A stretch of DNA of 16,392 nucleotides from CAIVAT01 sp964387205 (GTDB taxonomy: Bacteria > Bacteroidota > Bacteroidia > Bacteroidales > FEN-979), in the NCBI GenBank assembly GCA_964387205.1, contig CAYLVY010000085.1, forward strand, positions 1-16,392, in the 5' to 3' direction. A model generated the notes under the pieces. It made no database searches, had not been told where the DNA came from, and saw nothing but the letters and a program-made list of their open reading frames with translations. Both the position numbers and the translations under genes were made by a program. Shown here one piece after another: positions 1-7,780 of this stretch. The stretch's first letter is position 1. Each line of letters begins with the position of its first letter.

Positions 1-2
1 TC

Positions 3-1595
3 CGGAACATGAATAAACTGGAAGAACTTGACCTGTCCCATACAGGGGTAACGACCCTGGAACCGCTCAGGTACTGCGTGCTGCTCAAGCAGTTAAAACT
101 CCGTCAGACAAAGGTGGATGACCTGGACGTGGTATCATCATTTCCGGGACTGATCATACTGGATGCCGGCAACACAACCATCAGCAACCTGGAGGCTATC
201 GGGGAACTGACCTCTCTCGCCGATCTGAGGATCAATCACTCGCGGATTAAAGATTTGAGCCCGATTTCGGACCTGATAAAACTGGAAATGCTGAATATCT
301 CCTCCACCTCGGTATCTGATCTGACACCGCTTCGAGGCATGTCTGAACTGAAAGTGTTGCTTTGCGACAGCACCATGATCAGTAGTCTCGACCCGATAGA
401 CTACCTGTCCCGCCTTCAAAAGATCTATGCCAACCATACCCGCATCGACAGGAAGCAAGCCCTTGTTTTCCTGATGAAGCACCCTTCGGTATCCCTGGTT
501 TATGCCTCGGCGGCGCTGGAGCAATGGTGGAAAAACATGGGGGCTGAATGGCAGTCGATGTTCAGTTTTTTCATGACCGTCAATGATCCGCCAACCACTG
601 AACAACTGCACCGTCTGATACTCCTGGACAGCGTCAATATTACCGGAAGGACCTCGATAAACTCCCTTGAACCGCTGCGTCAACTGATCCTTCTCCGGAG
701 CCTGCACATGGCCAGTTCCGGGATAACCTCGCTGGAACCCATCAGCGAATTGACAGAAATCCGTGTCGCCGTGATGAACAATACCAGGATTGCAGGCCTG
801 GCACCTCTAAAGAACTGCAGCCAACTGGAACTGCTGATCATTGACAACACGCAGGTGTCCGGTCTCGAACCTCTTTACGGCATGAAAGGGTTAAAATTGG
901 TCTATGCCGACAACAGTGGAGTGGGCGACAGTCAGGCTGAACAGTATCTTTTGAAAAATCCCGAGTCCCTTCTCATTTATCAGACCGTTGAAAATACCGA
1001 CTGGTGGGCAGGGCTCTCACCGGCGTGGAGAGAGGTCATGCAAGCCCAACTGGCCATAACCGGGGAACCCGACAAAATCCAACTTCAGAGGATGGCTAAC
1101 CTGGAAGCGGTGAACATCAATGAGAATTTTCAGATCACATCCCTGCAGCCACTCACACACCTGACGCGCCTCACCGAATTGCAATTCTCCGGCACACGCG
1201 TTGCATCGCTTGATCCCATTGGCAAAATGACCAGGCTGCGCGTGTTGCGGCTGCAAAAAAATCCGGTAACATCACTGGGACCGGTGTCCGGCCTCAGGGC
1301 GCTGAAGGAACTCGACTTCTCCAATACGCAGGTTGAAGATCTGGATGCCCTGCAGGATATGGTTCAACTTGAAGTATTGAAATTCAGCGGGACTCAGGTA
1401 AAGAACCTCAAGTATCTGCAGAAATTGGTCAATCTCAGGGTTATTGAATTTTTCAATACCAGGGTCACTACCATTGATGTCCTCGACGGGATGTCAAAAC
1501 TGGAAACGGTAAAAATGTTCAATACCAAAGTATCTTCCAAAAGGGTAGATAAATTGAGGGCCACCCATCCAAAATGCGAAATTGTCTATTACTGA
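3..1595 (+). CDS. Leucine-rich repeat protein (internalin-like), 5' end outside the window
   Basis: This is a leucine-rich repeat protein with short repeats of about 22 residues of the form LxxLxxLxxxxTxVxxLxPL, the internalin-like or SDS22-like class that normally makes a curved protein-binding surface. The frame is open to the left edge. The first ATG, at base 9, falls in the middle of a repeat, so the true start lies upstream and the visible 528 residues are a C-terminal part. Counting from that ATG, three LRR blocks (about 1-140, 207-300, 365-505) each end in a cap-like segment finishing in a hydrophobic-Tyr pair. The first two caps are followed by a non-LRR insert with WW-N6-W (W173, W174, W181 and W332, W333, W340). 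The third cap ends at the stop codon. No signal peptide can be judged because the N-terminus is missing. The stop lies 12 bases before the ComB-family gene. LRR class is certain; partner and cellular location are unknown. Confidence 0.9.
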   Translation, partial: RNMNKLEELDLSHTGVTTLEPLRYCVLLKQLKLRQTKVDDLDVVSSFPGLIILDAGNTTISNLEAIGELTSLADLRINHSRIKDLSPISDLIKLEMLNISSTSVSDLTPLRGMSELKVLLCDSTMISSLDPIDYLSRLQKIYANHTRIDRKQALVFLMKHPSVSLVYASAALEQWWKNMGAEWQSMFSFFMTVNDPPTTEQLHRLILLDSVNITGRTSINSLEPLRQLILLRSLHMASSGITSLEPISELTEIRVAVMNNTRIAGLAPLKNCSQLELLIIDNTQVSGLEPLYGMKGLKLVYADNSGVGDSQAEQYLLKNPESLLIYQTVENTDWWAGLSPAWREVMQAQLAITGEPDKIQLQRMANLEAVNINENFQITSLQPLTHLTRLTELQFSGTRVASLDPIGKMTRLRVLRLQKNPVTSLGPVSGLRALKELDFSNTQVEDLDALQDMVQLEVLKFSGTQVKNLKYLQKLVNLRVIEFFNTRVTTIDVLDGMSKLETVKMFNTKVSSKRVDKLRATHPKCEIVYY

Positions 1596-1607
1596 AAATT
1601 CCTGAAA

Positions 1608-2336
1608 ATGAATCCACCCTATACCATTGAGGTTTGTCTGACCCCCCGGTTGTTTGGGGACATTCTGACCCGGGAACATTTTCTGGTAGTCCTGGTTGAT
1701 ATCCTTCGGGCCACAACTTCCATTTGTGCGGCATTCGAAAACGGGGTGGAAAGGATTCTGCCTGCAGCGAGTATCGAAGCAACCCGCAAGATGAAGGCGG
1801 AAGGGTATCTTGTTGCTTCGGAACTGGATGGAAAAAAGCTCGACTTCGCCGACTTCGGCAATTCAGCTCTACATTTTACCCGGGAAGCAATTGGCGGCCA
1901 AACCCTCGTGTATTGTACGACCAATGGCACGCGTGCCCTCGATATCGCAAAACAGGCTGAGAAGATTGCCATCGGCGCCTTTGTGAACCTTTCGGCACTC
2001 GCCGGCTGGCTTGGACAGGAGCAGAAGAATGTCGTGATCCTATGTTCAGGCTGGAAAAACAAATTTTGTCTGGAGGACACCCTTTTTGCCGGGGCGTTAA
2101 CGGAAAAGCTATTGCAAAACCCCGACTTTGTAACCCGGTGTGATTCAGCGTATGCCGCAATGGATTTGTGGCAACTGGCCAAGGATGATGTCACGGGCTA
2201 TCTCGAAAAGGCGGCCCACCGTCACAGGCTTCGCGACCTGGGACTGGATGATGTCATCCCCTACTCCCTGAAGCCGGATTCAACCCGTGTCGTACCGGTC
2301 TTCCGGAACGGAGAGATCAGGAATGCATGCATCTAA
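1608..2336 (+). CDS. comB: 2-phosphosulfolactate phosphatase family protein (ComB-like)
   Basis: This 242-residue protein matches the ComB family, which in methanogens removes phosphate from 2-phosphosulfolactate to give sulfolactate in coenzyme M synthesis. Visible family motifs are a hydrophobic strand running into D31-LRATTS, a GNS turn at 84-86, TTNGT at 104-108, and a C-terminal-half motif CSG-x8-LEDTLFAGAL at about 146-164. Length is normal and there is no signal peptide, so it should be cytoplasmic. It starts 12 bases after the LRR gene and ends 19 bases before the DPP III start, which suggests cotranscription. No phosphosulfolactate synthase (ComA) or sulfolactate dehydrogenase (ComC) gene is in the window. 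ComB homologues occur in many bacteria that make no coenzyme M, so the family call is firm but the physiological substrate here is not established. Confidence 0.85.
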   Translation: MNPPYTIEVCLTPRLFGDILTREHFLVVLVDILRATTSICAAFENGVERILPAASIEATRKMKAEGYLVASELDGKKLDFADFGNSALHFTREAIGGQTLVYCTTNGTRALDIAKQAEKIAIGAFVNLSALAGWLGQEQKNVVILCSGWKNKFCLEDTLFAGALTEKLLQNPDFVTRCDSAYAAMDLWQLAKDDVTGYLEKAAHRHRLRDLGLDDVIPYSLKPDSTRVVPVFRNGEIRNACI

Positions 2337-2355
2337 ATCTCTAAATCAAAATATT

Positions 2356-4416
2356 ATGAACAGAATCAGAACCATTTTCATGATGTCAGTAATCTTAGCC
2401 ACTGTTTCCTGTCAGCAACCGCAGGATAGGAATAAAAAAGGAACCGGTGAGGAATTCAAATGGTTAACGGAACAATTTGCCGATGCCAGGATCCTCCGTT
2501 ATCAGGTTCCGGGTTTCGACACCCTCACCCTGAACCGGAAAAAACTGATCTATTATCTGAGCCAGGCGGCCCTGTGTGGCCGGGATATCACGTATGACCA
2601 GAACTATAAGCACAACCTGCTGATCAGGAAAACCCTGGAAGGTATCTATGAAGGTTATTCGGGGGACAAAACGGGTGAAGATTTCGGAAAATTTGTGGTT
2701 TACCTGAAAAGGGTCTGGTTCTCCAACGGGATCCATCATCACTATTCCACTGAAAAGTTTCTGCCGGAATTTTCGCCGGAGTATCTGAAAACGCTGGTGA
2801 TGAACACCCCGAAGGAGCAACTGCCGCTTGCACCGGATCAGACACCCGATCAGTTTATCGCCGAAGTGACTCCCCTTATGTTCAATCCCGATATTGCTCC
2901 GAAACGGGTCAGCCTTGACGATTCCCGCGACCTGATCCTTGCCTCGGCCGCAAATTTCTACGAAGGTGTCACGCAGCAGGAGGTTGAAAAATATTACGAC
3001 CTACTCAGGAAAAGGGATCCGGGGAATGGTGAAGACCTCCGGGTTTCCTATGGCCTGAATTCCAAAGTGGTCAAAGAAAACGGCCTGGTGACCGAAAAGG
3101 TCTATAAAGCCGACGGGTTGTATGGAGCCGCCATTCTGCAGATCATATCCTGGCTGGAGAAAGCCCTCCCGTATGCCGAAACACCGGAGCAGCAACTCTC
3201 CATCAGCAAACTCATCGAATATTACCGCACCGGAAGCCTTAAGACATGGGATGAATACAATATTGCCTGGGTAAAAGACCAGCATGCCCTGGTCGATTTT
3301 GTCAACGGTTTCATCGAAGTTTACGGCGACCCGATGGCGATGAAGGGAAGCTGGGAATCTATAGTCAACTTCAAAGATACGGAAGCATCGAAACGTACTG
3401 TCATCCTGAGCGAGAATGCGCAATATTTTGAAGATCATTCTCCTGTTGATCCTGCCTTTAAGAAAAAAGAGGTAAAAGGGGTAACGGCAAAGGTGATTAT
3501 CACTGCACAACTGGGCGGCGAATCGGATCCCACCACACCCATCGGCATCAACCTGCCCAATGCCAACTGGATCAGGAAAGAGCACGGTTCGAAGTCGGTG
3601 ACCATGGACAATATCACCTATGCCTATGATCAGGCCGCCCAGGGAAACGGTTTCCTGGAAGAGTTTGCGGCTTCCGAAGAGGAGATTGCCCGGGTAAAAA
3701 AATACGGATATCTGGCCGGTAACCTGCATACCGATTTGCATGAATGTCTGGGTCACGGATCAGGCCAGCTTAAACCCGGCGTTTCCGGAGATGCACTGAA
3801 AAACTACCATTCAGCGGTGGAGGAGTCACGTGCCGACCTTTTTGCCCTCTATTATATGATGGATCCGGTGATGATAAAACTTGGTCTTATGCCTGATGCC
3901 GAAGTGGCCCGTGCCGAATACGACAACTATTTCCGCAACGGATTGATGACCCAGCTCGTCAGGATACAGCCAGGAAAAAATATCGAACAGGCCCATATGC
4001 GGAATCGTTCGATCATTACCCACTGGATTTTCGAAAAGGGTAAAGATAAAAATATCATTGAAAAACTGAACCGGGATGGTAAAACCTACTTCCGCATCAA
4101 CGACTACGAAGGTTTGCGGACGCTTCTGGGTGAATTGCTGAAAGAGGTCCAACGGATCACCTCCGAGGGGGATTTTGCCGCAGCCAAAAACCTGGTGGAA
4201 AATTATGGCGTCAAAGTTGACCAGGATCTCCATAAAGAGGTGCTGGGACGATATTCAAAGTTGAACATCGCTCCGTATGCCGGCTTTATTAACCCGGTAT
4301 ATGAGTTGGTCATGCAGGGTGATACCATTTCTGATGTCACCATCAGCTATCCGGAAGATTTTGCCGCCCAGATGCTCGGTTATTCAAAGAAGTATTCATT
4401 TCTCAGCCCCCGGTAA
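2356..4416 (+). CDS. Dipeptidyl peptidase III (M49 zinc exopeptidase), predicted lipoprotein
   Basis: This is a peptidase family M49 enzyme, which removes dipeptides from the N-termini of oligopeptides. From the ATG at 2356 it is 686 residues long, close to known bacterial DPP III. Both family signatures are present: HECLGH at 462-467 (zinc ligands H462 and H467, catalytic E463) and EESRAD at 489-494 (third zinc ligand E490). The 28-residue spacing between the first His and the zinc Glu is the short bacterial type; the spacing is longer in animal enzymes. An in-frame ATG at 2287 lies inside comB and would add 23 polar residues. The start at 2356 instead exposes a short basic N-terminus, a hydrophobic stretch and a lipobox-like TVSC with C19, so I chose it. 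Export as a lipoprotein is an inference, and fits a role in trimming peptides outside the cytoplasm. The M23 peptidase gene follows after 3 bases. Confidence 0.93.
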   Translation: MNRIRTIFMMSVILATVSCQQPQDRNKKGTGEEFKWLTEQFADARILRYQVPGFDTLTLNRKKLIYYLSQAALCGRDITYDQNYKHNLLIRKTLEGIYEGYSGDKTGEDFGKFVVYLKRVWFSNGIHHHYSTEKFLPEFSPEYLKTLVMNTPKEQLPLAPDQTPDQFIAEVTPLMFNPDIAPKRVSLDDSRDLILASAANFYEGVTQQEVEKYYDLLRKRDPGNGEDLRVSYGLNSKVVKENGLVTEKVYKADGLYGAAILQIISWLEKALPYAETPEQQLSISKLIEYYRTGSLKTWDEYNIAWVKDQHALVDFVNGFIEVYGDPMAMKGSWESIVNFKDTEASKRTVILSENAQYFEDHSPVDPAFKKKEVKGVTAKVIITAQLGGESDPTTPIGINLPNANWIRKEHGSKSVTMDNITYAYDQAAQGNGFLEEFAASEEEIARVKKYGYLAGNLHTDLHECLGHGSGQLKPGVSGDALKNYHSAVEESRADLFALYYMMDPVMIKLGLMPDAEVARAEYDNYFRNGLMTQLVRIQPGKNIEQAHMRNRSIITHWIFEKGKDKNIIEKLNRDGKTYFRINDYEGLRTLLGELLKEVQRITSEGDFAAAKNLVENYGVKVDQDLHKEVLGRYSKLNIAPYAGFINPVYELVMQGDTISDVTISYPEDFAAQMLGYSKKYSFLSPR

Positions 4417-4419
4417 ACA

Positions 4420-6162
4420 TTGAAAAGCGGACTGAATATCCTGTTATTGCTGCTTCTTGTTACGGTGGCCGGAATCCTGCCGGCGCAAAAACCATTGATT
4501 GACACAGGGTTCCGGTCACCGGTCGACTTTCCTGTAACCCTCTCCGGAGCCTTTGGCGAGATACGCCGCAACCATTTTCATTCGGGAATAGATATCCGGA
4601 CGGGTGGAACGGAAGGTAAACCGGTCTATGCCATTGCAGACGGGTATGTTTCCCGGGTCAATATTTCGTCTGTCGGTTTTGGGAAAGCGCTCTATATCAC
4701 CCATCCCAATGGATATACCTCGGTATACGCCCATCTGAAGAAATTCACCGGCCCCATCGCCTCCTGGGTTGAAAAAACCCAATATGAAAAGGAGTCCTTT
4801 TCCATGGATACGGAAGTTTTACCAGGCATTCTCAAGGTGAAAAAGGGAGAGATGATCGCGTTGTCGGGCAATTCCGGATCGTCAGGTGGCCCCCACATCC
4901 ATTTTGAAATAAGAGATACGAAGACACAGGAGATACTGGATCCGCTCGATTTCGGTTTTATGAAATCTGACCGGTTAGCCCCGATCATCCGCTTCGTAAA
5001 GATCTATCCGCACGACGACCGGTCGATGGTCAACTTCCGTAACCAACCCCTTCTGACCCAGACTGTAGGCTCATCAGGAAAATATCGGTTGAAGGGCCAT
5101 GATACTGTCCATGTTACCGGTTCGATCATTTTCGGTATTGAGACCAATGATGCCGGAGAAGGAAGCCTGAAGACCGGAGTCCACAAAATCAGGTTGTTTC
5201 TGGACAACAAACTGGTTTTCTCCCAGGATATCGACCGTTTCGCTTTTTCAGAAACGCGGTATGTAAACAGCATTCTCGATTACCCGGCTTATGTGAAGGA
5301 CGGAAGGAAGATCCAGCGTTCCTATCTGGCTCCCAACAATAAAACAGGAATTGTGAAACTGGCAGAAAACCGTGGGATTTTATCCTTTTCTTCAGCAGGG
5401 TTCCATGCAGTCAGGTATGAAGCAGAGGATGCTTTTGGCCACCAGTCGGTAGTATCCTTTACATTAAAAAGCCACCCGCCTGCACCGGCCGGCGCCCGTC
5501 CTGCGACATCCGGCAGCCCGGCAGAGAACCCGGAAGGGAAACTTATTACCTGGAAAAATGACAACCTGTATGAAAGAAAAGAGATGAAACTCGAAATCCC
5601 CAAAGAGGCTGTATATGAGGATTTTTATTTCAGTTTCAACGAACTTGCCCCTCCGGTGGAGGCAAAATCGCCACTCTTTCAGATCCATGACAGAAACACT
5701 CCTTTGCATACCTATTGCCAGCTCAGCATCCGGCTTTCCAGTGTGCCGGATAAACTGACAGGTAAAGCGGTCATTGCATCGGTAGGCGCCAACGGAAAAT
5801 TCTCCTCCGTCGGAGGAAAATTCACGGGTGGATGGATTACCGCCAGGATCCGGGAATTCGGGAAATTTACCGTGGTACTCGACACGCGGCCACCGATCAT
5901 CACCCCGGTGAACATATCCCAACACAAAAATGTCCAGAAACAGCGGACCATCCGGATGAAGATCTCCGACGACCTTTCGGGCATTGACACTTACCGCGGA
6001 ACTTTAAACGGAAAATGGATACTGATGGATTACGATGCCAAAAACAGGCTGCTGGAATATTCCTTTGACCATCGGCTCAGGCCGGGCAGGAATGAATTCC
6101 GCCTGGTAGTCACCGATGCCGTGGGAAATTCTTCCGTTTATTCCGCAACGCTGATCAGGTAA
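4420..6162 (+). CDS. Secreted M23 (LytM-type) metallopeptidase with C-terminal beta-rich region
   Basis: This 580-residue protein carries an M23 peptidase domain, the family that cleaves peptide cross-links in peptidoglycan. All active-site elements are visible: HSGID (H54, D58), YAH (H105) and HIH (H159, H161). H54, D58 and H161 are the expected zinc ligands, and H105 and H159 the catalytic histidines, so it should be an active enzyme and not a degenerate LytM factor. Residues 1 to about 22 form a signal peptide with a run of leucines ending near PAQ. The start must be the TTG at 4420. The DPP III stop TAA at 4414-4416 is in the same frame, and the first in-frame ATG (residue 129) would remove the export signal and half the catalytic site. 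About 400 residues after the catalytic domain look beta-rich and include an Ala/Pro/Gly-rich linker near 350-365. A role in cell-wall remodelling is inferred. Confidence 0.9.
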   Translation: MKSGLNILLLLLLVTVAGILPAQKPLIDTGFRSPVDFPVTLSGAFGEIRRNHFHSGIDIRTGGTEGKPVYAIADGYVSRVNISSVGFGKALYITHPNGYTSVYAHLKKFTGPIASWVEKTQYEKESFSMDTEVLPGILKVKKGEMIALSGNSGSSGGPHIHFEIRDTKTQEILDPLDFGFMKSDRLAPIIRFVKIYPHDDRSMVNFRNQPLLTQTVGSSGKYRLKGHDTVHVTGSIIFGIETNDAGEGSLKTGVHKIRLFLDNKLVFSQDIDRFAFSETRYVNSILDYPAYVKDGRKIQRSYLAPNNKTGIVKLAENRGILSFSSAGFHAVRYEAEDAFGHQSVVSFTLKSHPPAPAGARPATSGSPAENPEGKLITWKNDNLYERKEMKLEIPKEAVYEDFYFSFNELAPPVEAKSPLFQIHDRNTPLHTYCQLSIRLSSVPDKLTGKAVIASVGANGKFSSVGGKFTGGWITARIREFGKFTVVLDTRPPIITPVNISQHKNVQKQRTIRMKISDDLSGIDTYRGTLNGKWILMDYDAKNRLLEYSFDHRLRPGRNEFRLVVTDAVGNSSVYSATLIR

Positions 6163-6193
6163 TCCTTAAATAGGTAAGATCGGATATACTTTG

Positions 6194-6201
6194 TACTTTT
6201 G
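6194..6201 (+). promoter_or_regulatory. Bacteroidota -7 element upstream of guaA
   Basis: TACTTTTG matches the Bacteroidota -7 consensus TAnnTTTG at every fixed position. It lies in the 43-base gap between the M23 gene and guaA, with its last base only 4 bases before the guaA ATG at 6206. No TTG or TTTG was found at the usual -33 distance. If used, it would start transcription at or next to the ATG and give an almost leaderless message. Confidence 0.45.
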
Positions 6202-6205
6202 CGGT

Positions 6206-7735
6206 ATGCAAGAAACCATCCTTATCCTCGATTTCGGTTCGCAGTACACACAACTCATCGCCCGCCGGGTGAGGGAGTTGAATGTATATTGCGAGATCCA
6301 TCCCTATCATTATAAACCATCACCGGGCAAGCCCCTGAAAGGGGTAATCCTATCCGGCAGTCCTTTCTCGGTGCTGGATCCGGAAGCGCCGACACCTGAC
6401 CTCACCGGGATCCGCGGCCACTACCCTGTTCTTGGCGTTTGTTATGGGGCCCAGTGGATTGCCCATTCATCAGGGGGACATGTGGCACCGTCGAAAATCC
6501 GGGAATACGGACGCGCCAACCTTACCTTCCTGGCGGATGAAAGCCGGCTGATGAAAGGCATGTCGCCCGGCACACAGGTTTGGATGTCGCATGCCGACAC
6601 CATTCTCGATCTGCCCGTCAGGTTCATCACCGAAGCAAGTACTCCTGAGGTTACCTTCGCCGGATTTAAGGTGGAAAATGAAGAAACTTACGGCATTCAG
6701 TTTCACCCCGAAGTCTACCACACTACTGAAGGAATGACCCTGCTGCACAATTTCGTGGCCGAAATCTGCGGATGCAGGCGGGACTGGACACCGGAATCCT
6801 TCGTCGAATCTACCGTATTGTCGCTCAAACAGGAACTGGGTAACGATAAGGTCGTACTCGGATTATCCGGCGGGGTAGACAGTTCGGTTGCTGCCATGCT
6901 CCTGCACCGCGCGATCGGCGATAATCTCTATTGCATATTTGTGGATAATGGTTTACTTCGGAAAAACGAATTCTCCGAGGTTCTGGAAAAGTACAATCGT
7001 TTACACCTGAATGTTACAGGGGTGGATGCATCACGGCAGTTTCTGGATACCCTCAGCGGAATATCCGATCCTGAAAAGAAAAGGAAAGCGATCGGCAAAA
7101 CCTTTATCGATATTTTTGACCAGGAGGCACACCGTATCACCAATATCAGGTGGCTTGCACAAGGCACCATCTACCCTGATGTCATCGAATCGGTTTCGGT
7201 AAAAGGCCCGTCAGCCACCATTAAATCGCACCACAATGTCGGAGGCCTGCCTGCAAGGATGAAACTGAAGGTGGTTGAACCACTGAAATCCCTTTTCAAA
7301 GATGAGGTCAGGAAGGTTGGAAGGACGCTGGGACTTGGGGATGAATTCCTTGACCGCCATCCGTTTCCCGGACCGGGCCTGGCGGTCAGGATCCCTGGAG
7401 AAATTACCCGGGAAAGAATCAACCTCCTTCAGGAAGCCGACGATATATTTATAAAGGCCTTACATGCTCACGGATTGTATCATTCCGTATGGCAAGCTTT
7501 CGCAGTCCTGCTCCCGGTGCAGTCGGTTGGTGTAATGGGCGATGAACGGACATATGAAAACGTGGTGGCATTGAGGGCAGTGACCTCGACCGACGGGATG
7601 ACTGCCGATTGGGCCTACCTTCCGCATGCCTTCCTTGCCACTGTCAGCAACGAAATCATCAACAAAGTAAAAGGTATCAACCGGGTGGTATATGATATCA
7701 GTTCAAAACCGCCTGCCACCATTGAATGGGAATAA
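6206..7735 (+). CDS. guaA: GMP synthase (glutamine-hydrolysing)
   Basis: GuaA converts XMP to GMP using ATP and ammonia released from glutamine, the last step of guanine nucleotide synthesis. The 509-residue protein has the full two-domain layout. The N-terminal class I glutamine amidotransferase has the nucleophile C79 in GVCYGAQ and the other triad residues H167 and E169 in FHPE. The ATP pyrophosphatase domain starts with the P-loop SGGVDS (221-226). The C-terminal dimerisation domain includes FPGPGLAVRI and ends in PATIEWE, the usual GuaA terminus. The start at ATG 6206 gives the standard METILILDFG-like beginning. A TTG 15 bases earlier would add five residues and overlap the -7 element, so it was not chosen. 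The gene is single and complete, and functionally unrelated to its envelope-directed neighbours. Confidence 0.98.
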   Translation: MQETILILDFGSQYTQLIARRVRELNVYCEIHPYHYKPSPGKPLKGVILSGSPFSVLDPEAPTPDLTGIRGHYPVLGVCYGAQWIAHSSGGHVAPSKIREYGRANLTFLADESRLMKGMSPGTQVWMSHADTILDLPVRFITEASTPEVTFAGFKVENEETYGIQFHPEVYHTTEGMTLLHNFVAEICGCRRDWTPESFVESTVLSLKQELGNDKVVLGLSGGVDSSVAAMLLHRAIGDNLYCIFVDNGLLRKNEFSEVLEKYNRLHLNVTGVDASRQFLDTLSGISDPEKKRKAIGKTFIDIFDQEAHRITNIRWLAQGTIYPDVIESVSVKGPSATIKSHHNVGGLPARMKLKVVEPLKSLFKDEVRKVGRTLGLGDEFLDRHPFPGPGLAVRIPGEITRERINLLQEADDIFIKALHAHGLYHSVWQAFAVLLPVQSVGVMGDERTYENVVALRAVTSTDGMTADWAYLPHAFLATVSNEIINKVKGINRVVYDISSKPPATIEWE

Positions 7736-7780
7736 TCCGCAATACTGACCGGTTTTTTTTCTCCGGCAAGACCAGATAGT

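Noticed and set aside
2287..2355. Upstream ATG as the start of DPP III
   Set aside because: It overlaps comB by 50 bases and puts 23 polar residues before an evident export signal. The ATG at 2356 is better.
2413..2440. Surface-export (LES-type) signal directly after the lipoprotein Cys of DPP III
   Set aside because: The residues after the Cys (QQPQDRNKK) do not show the acidic cluster expected of known Bacteroidota surface-export signals. Surface location is therefore not claimed.
3001..3756. 251-codon open frame on the minus strand opposite DPP III
   Set aside because: It lies fully within a gene with clear M49 motifs, and its translation shows no recognisable family pattern. It is an antisense shadow.
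7751..7762. Run of eight T after the guaA stop as an intrinsic terminator
   Set aside because: No stem of more than three or four base pairs can be formed directly before the T run, so the terminator call is not supported.
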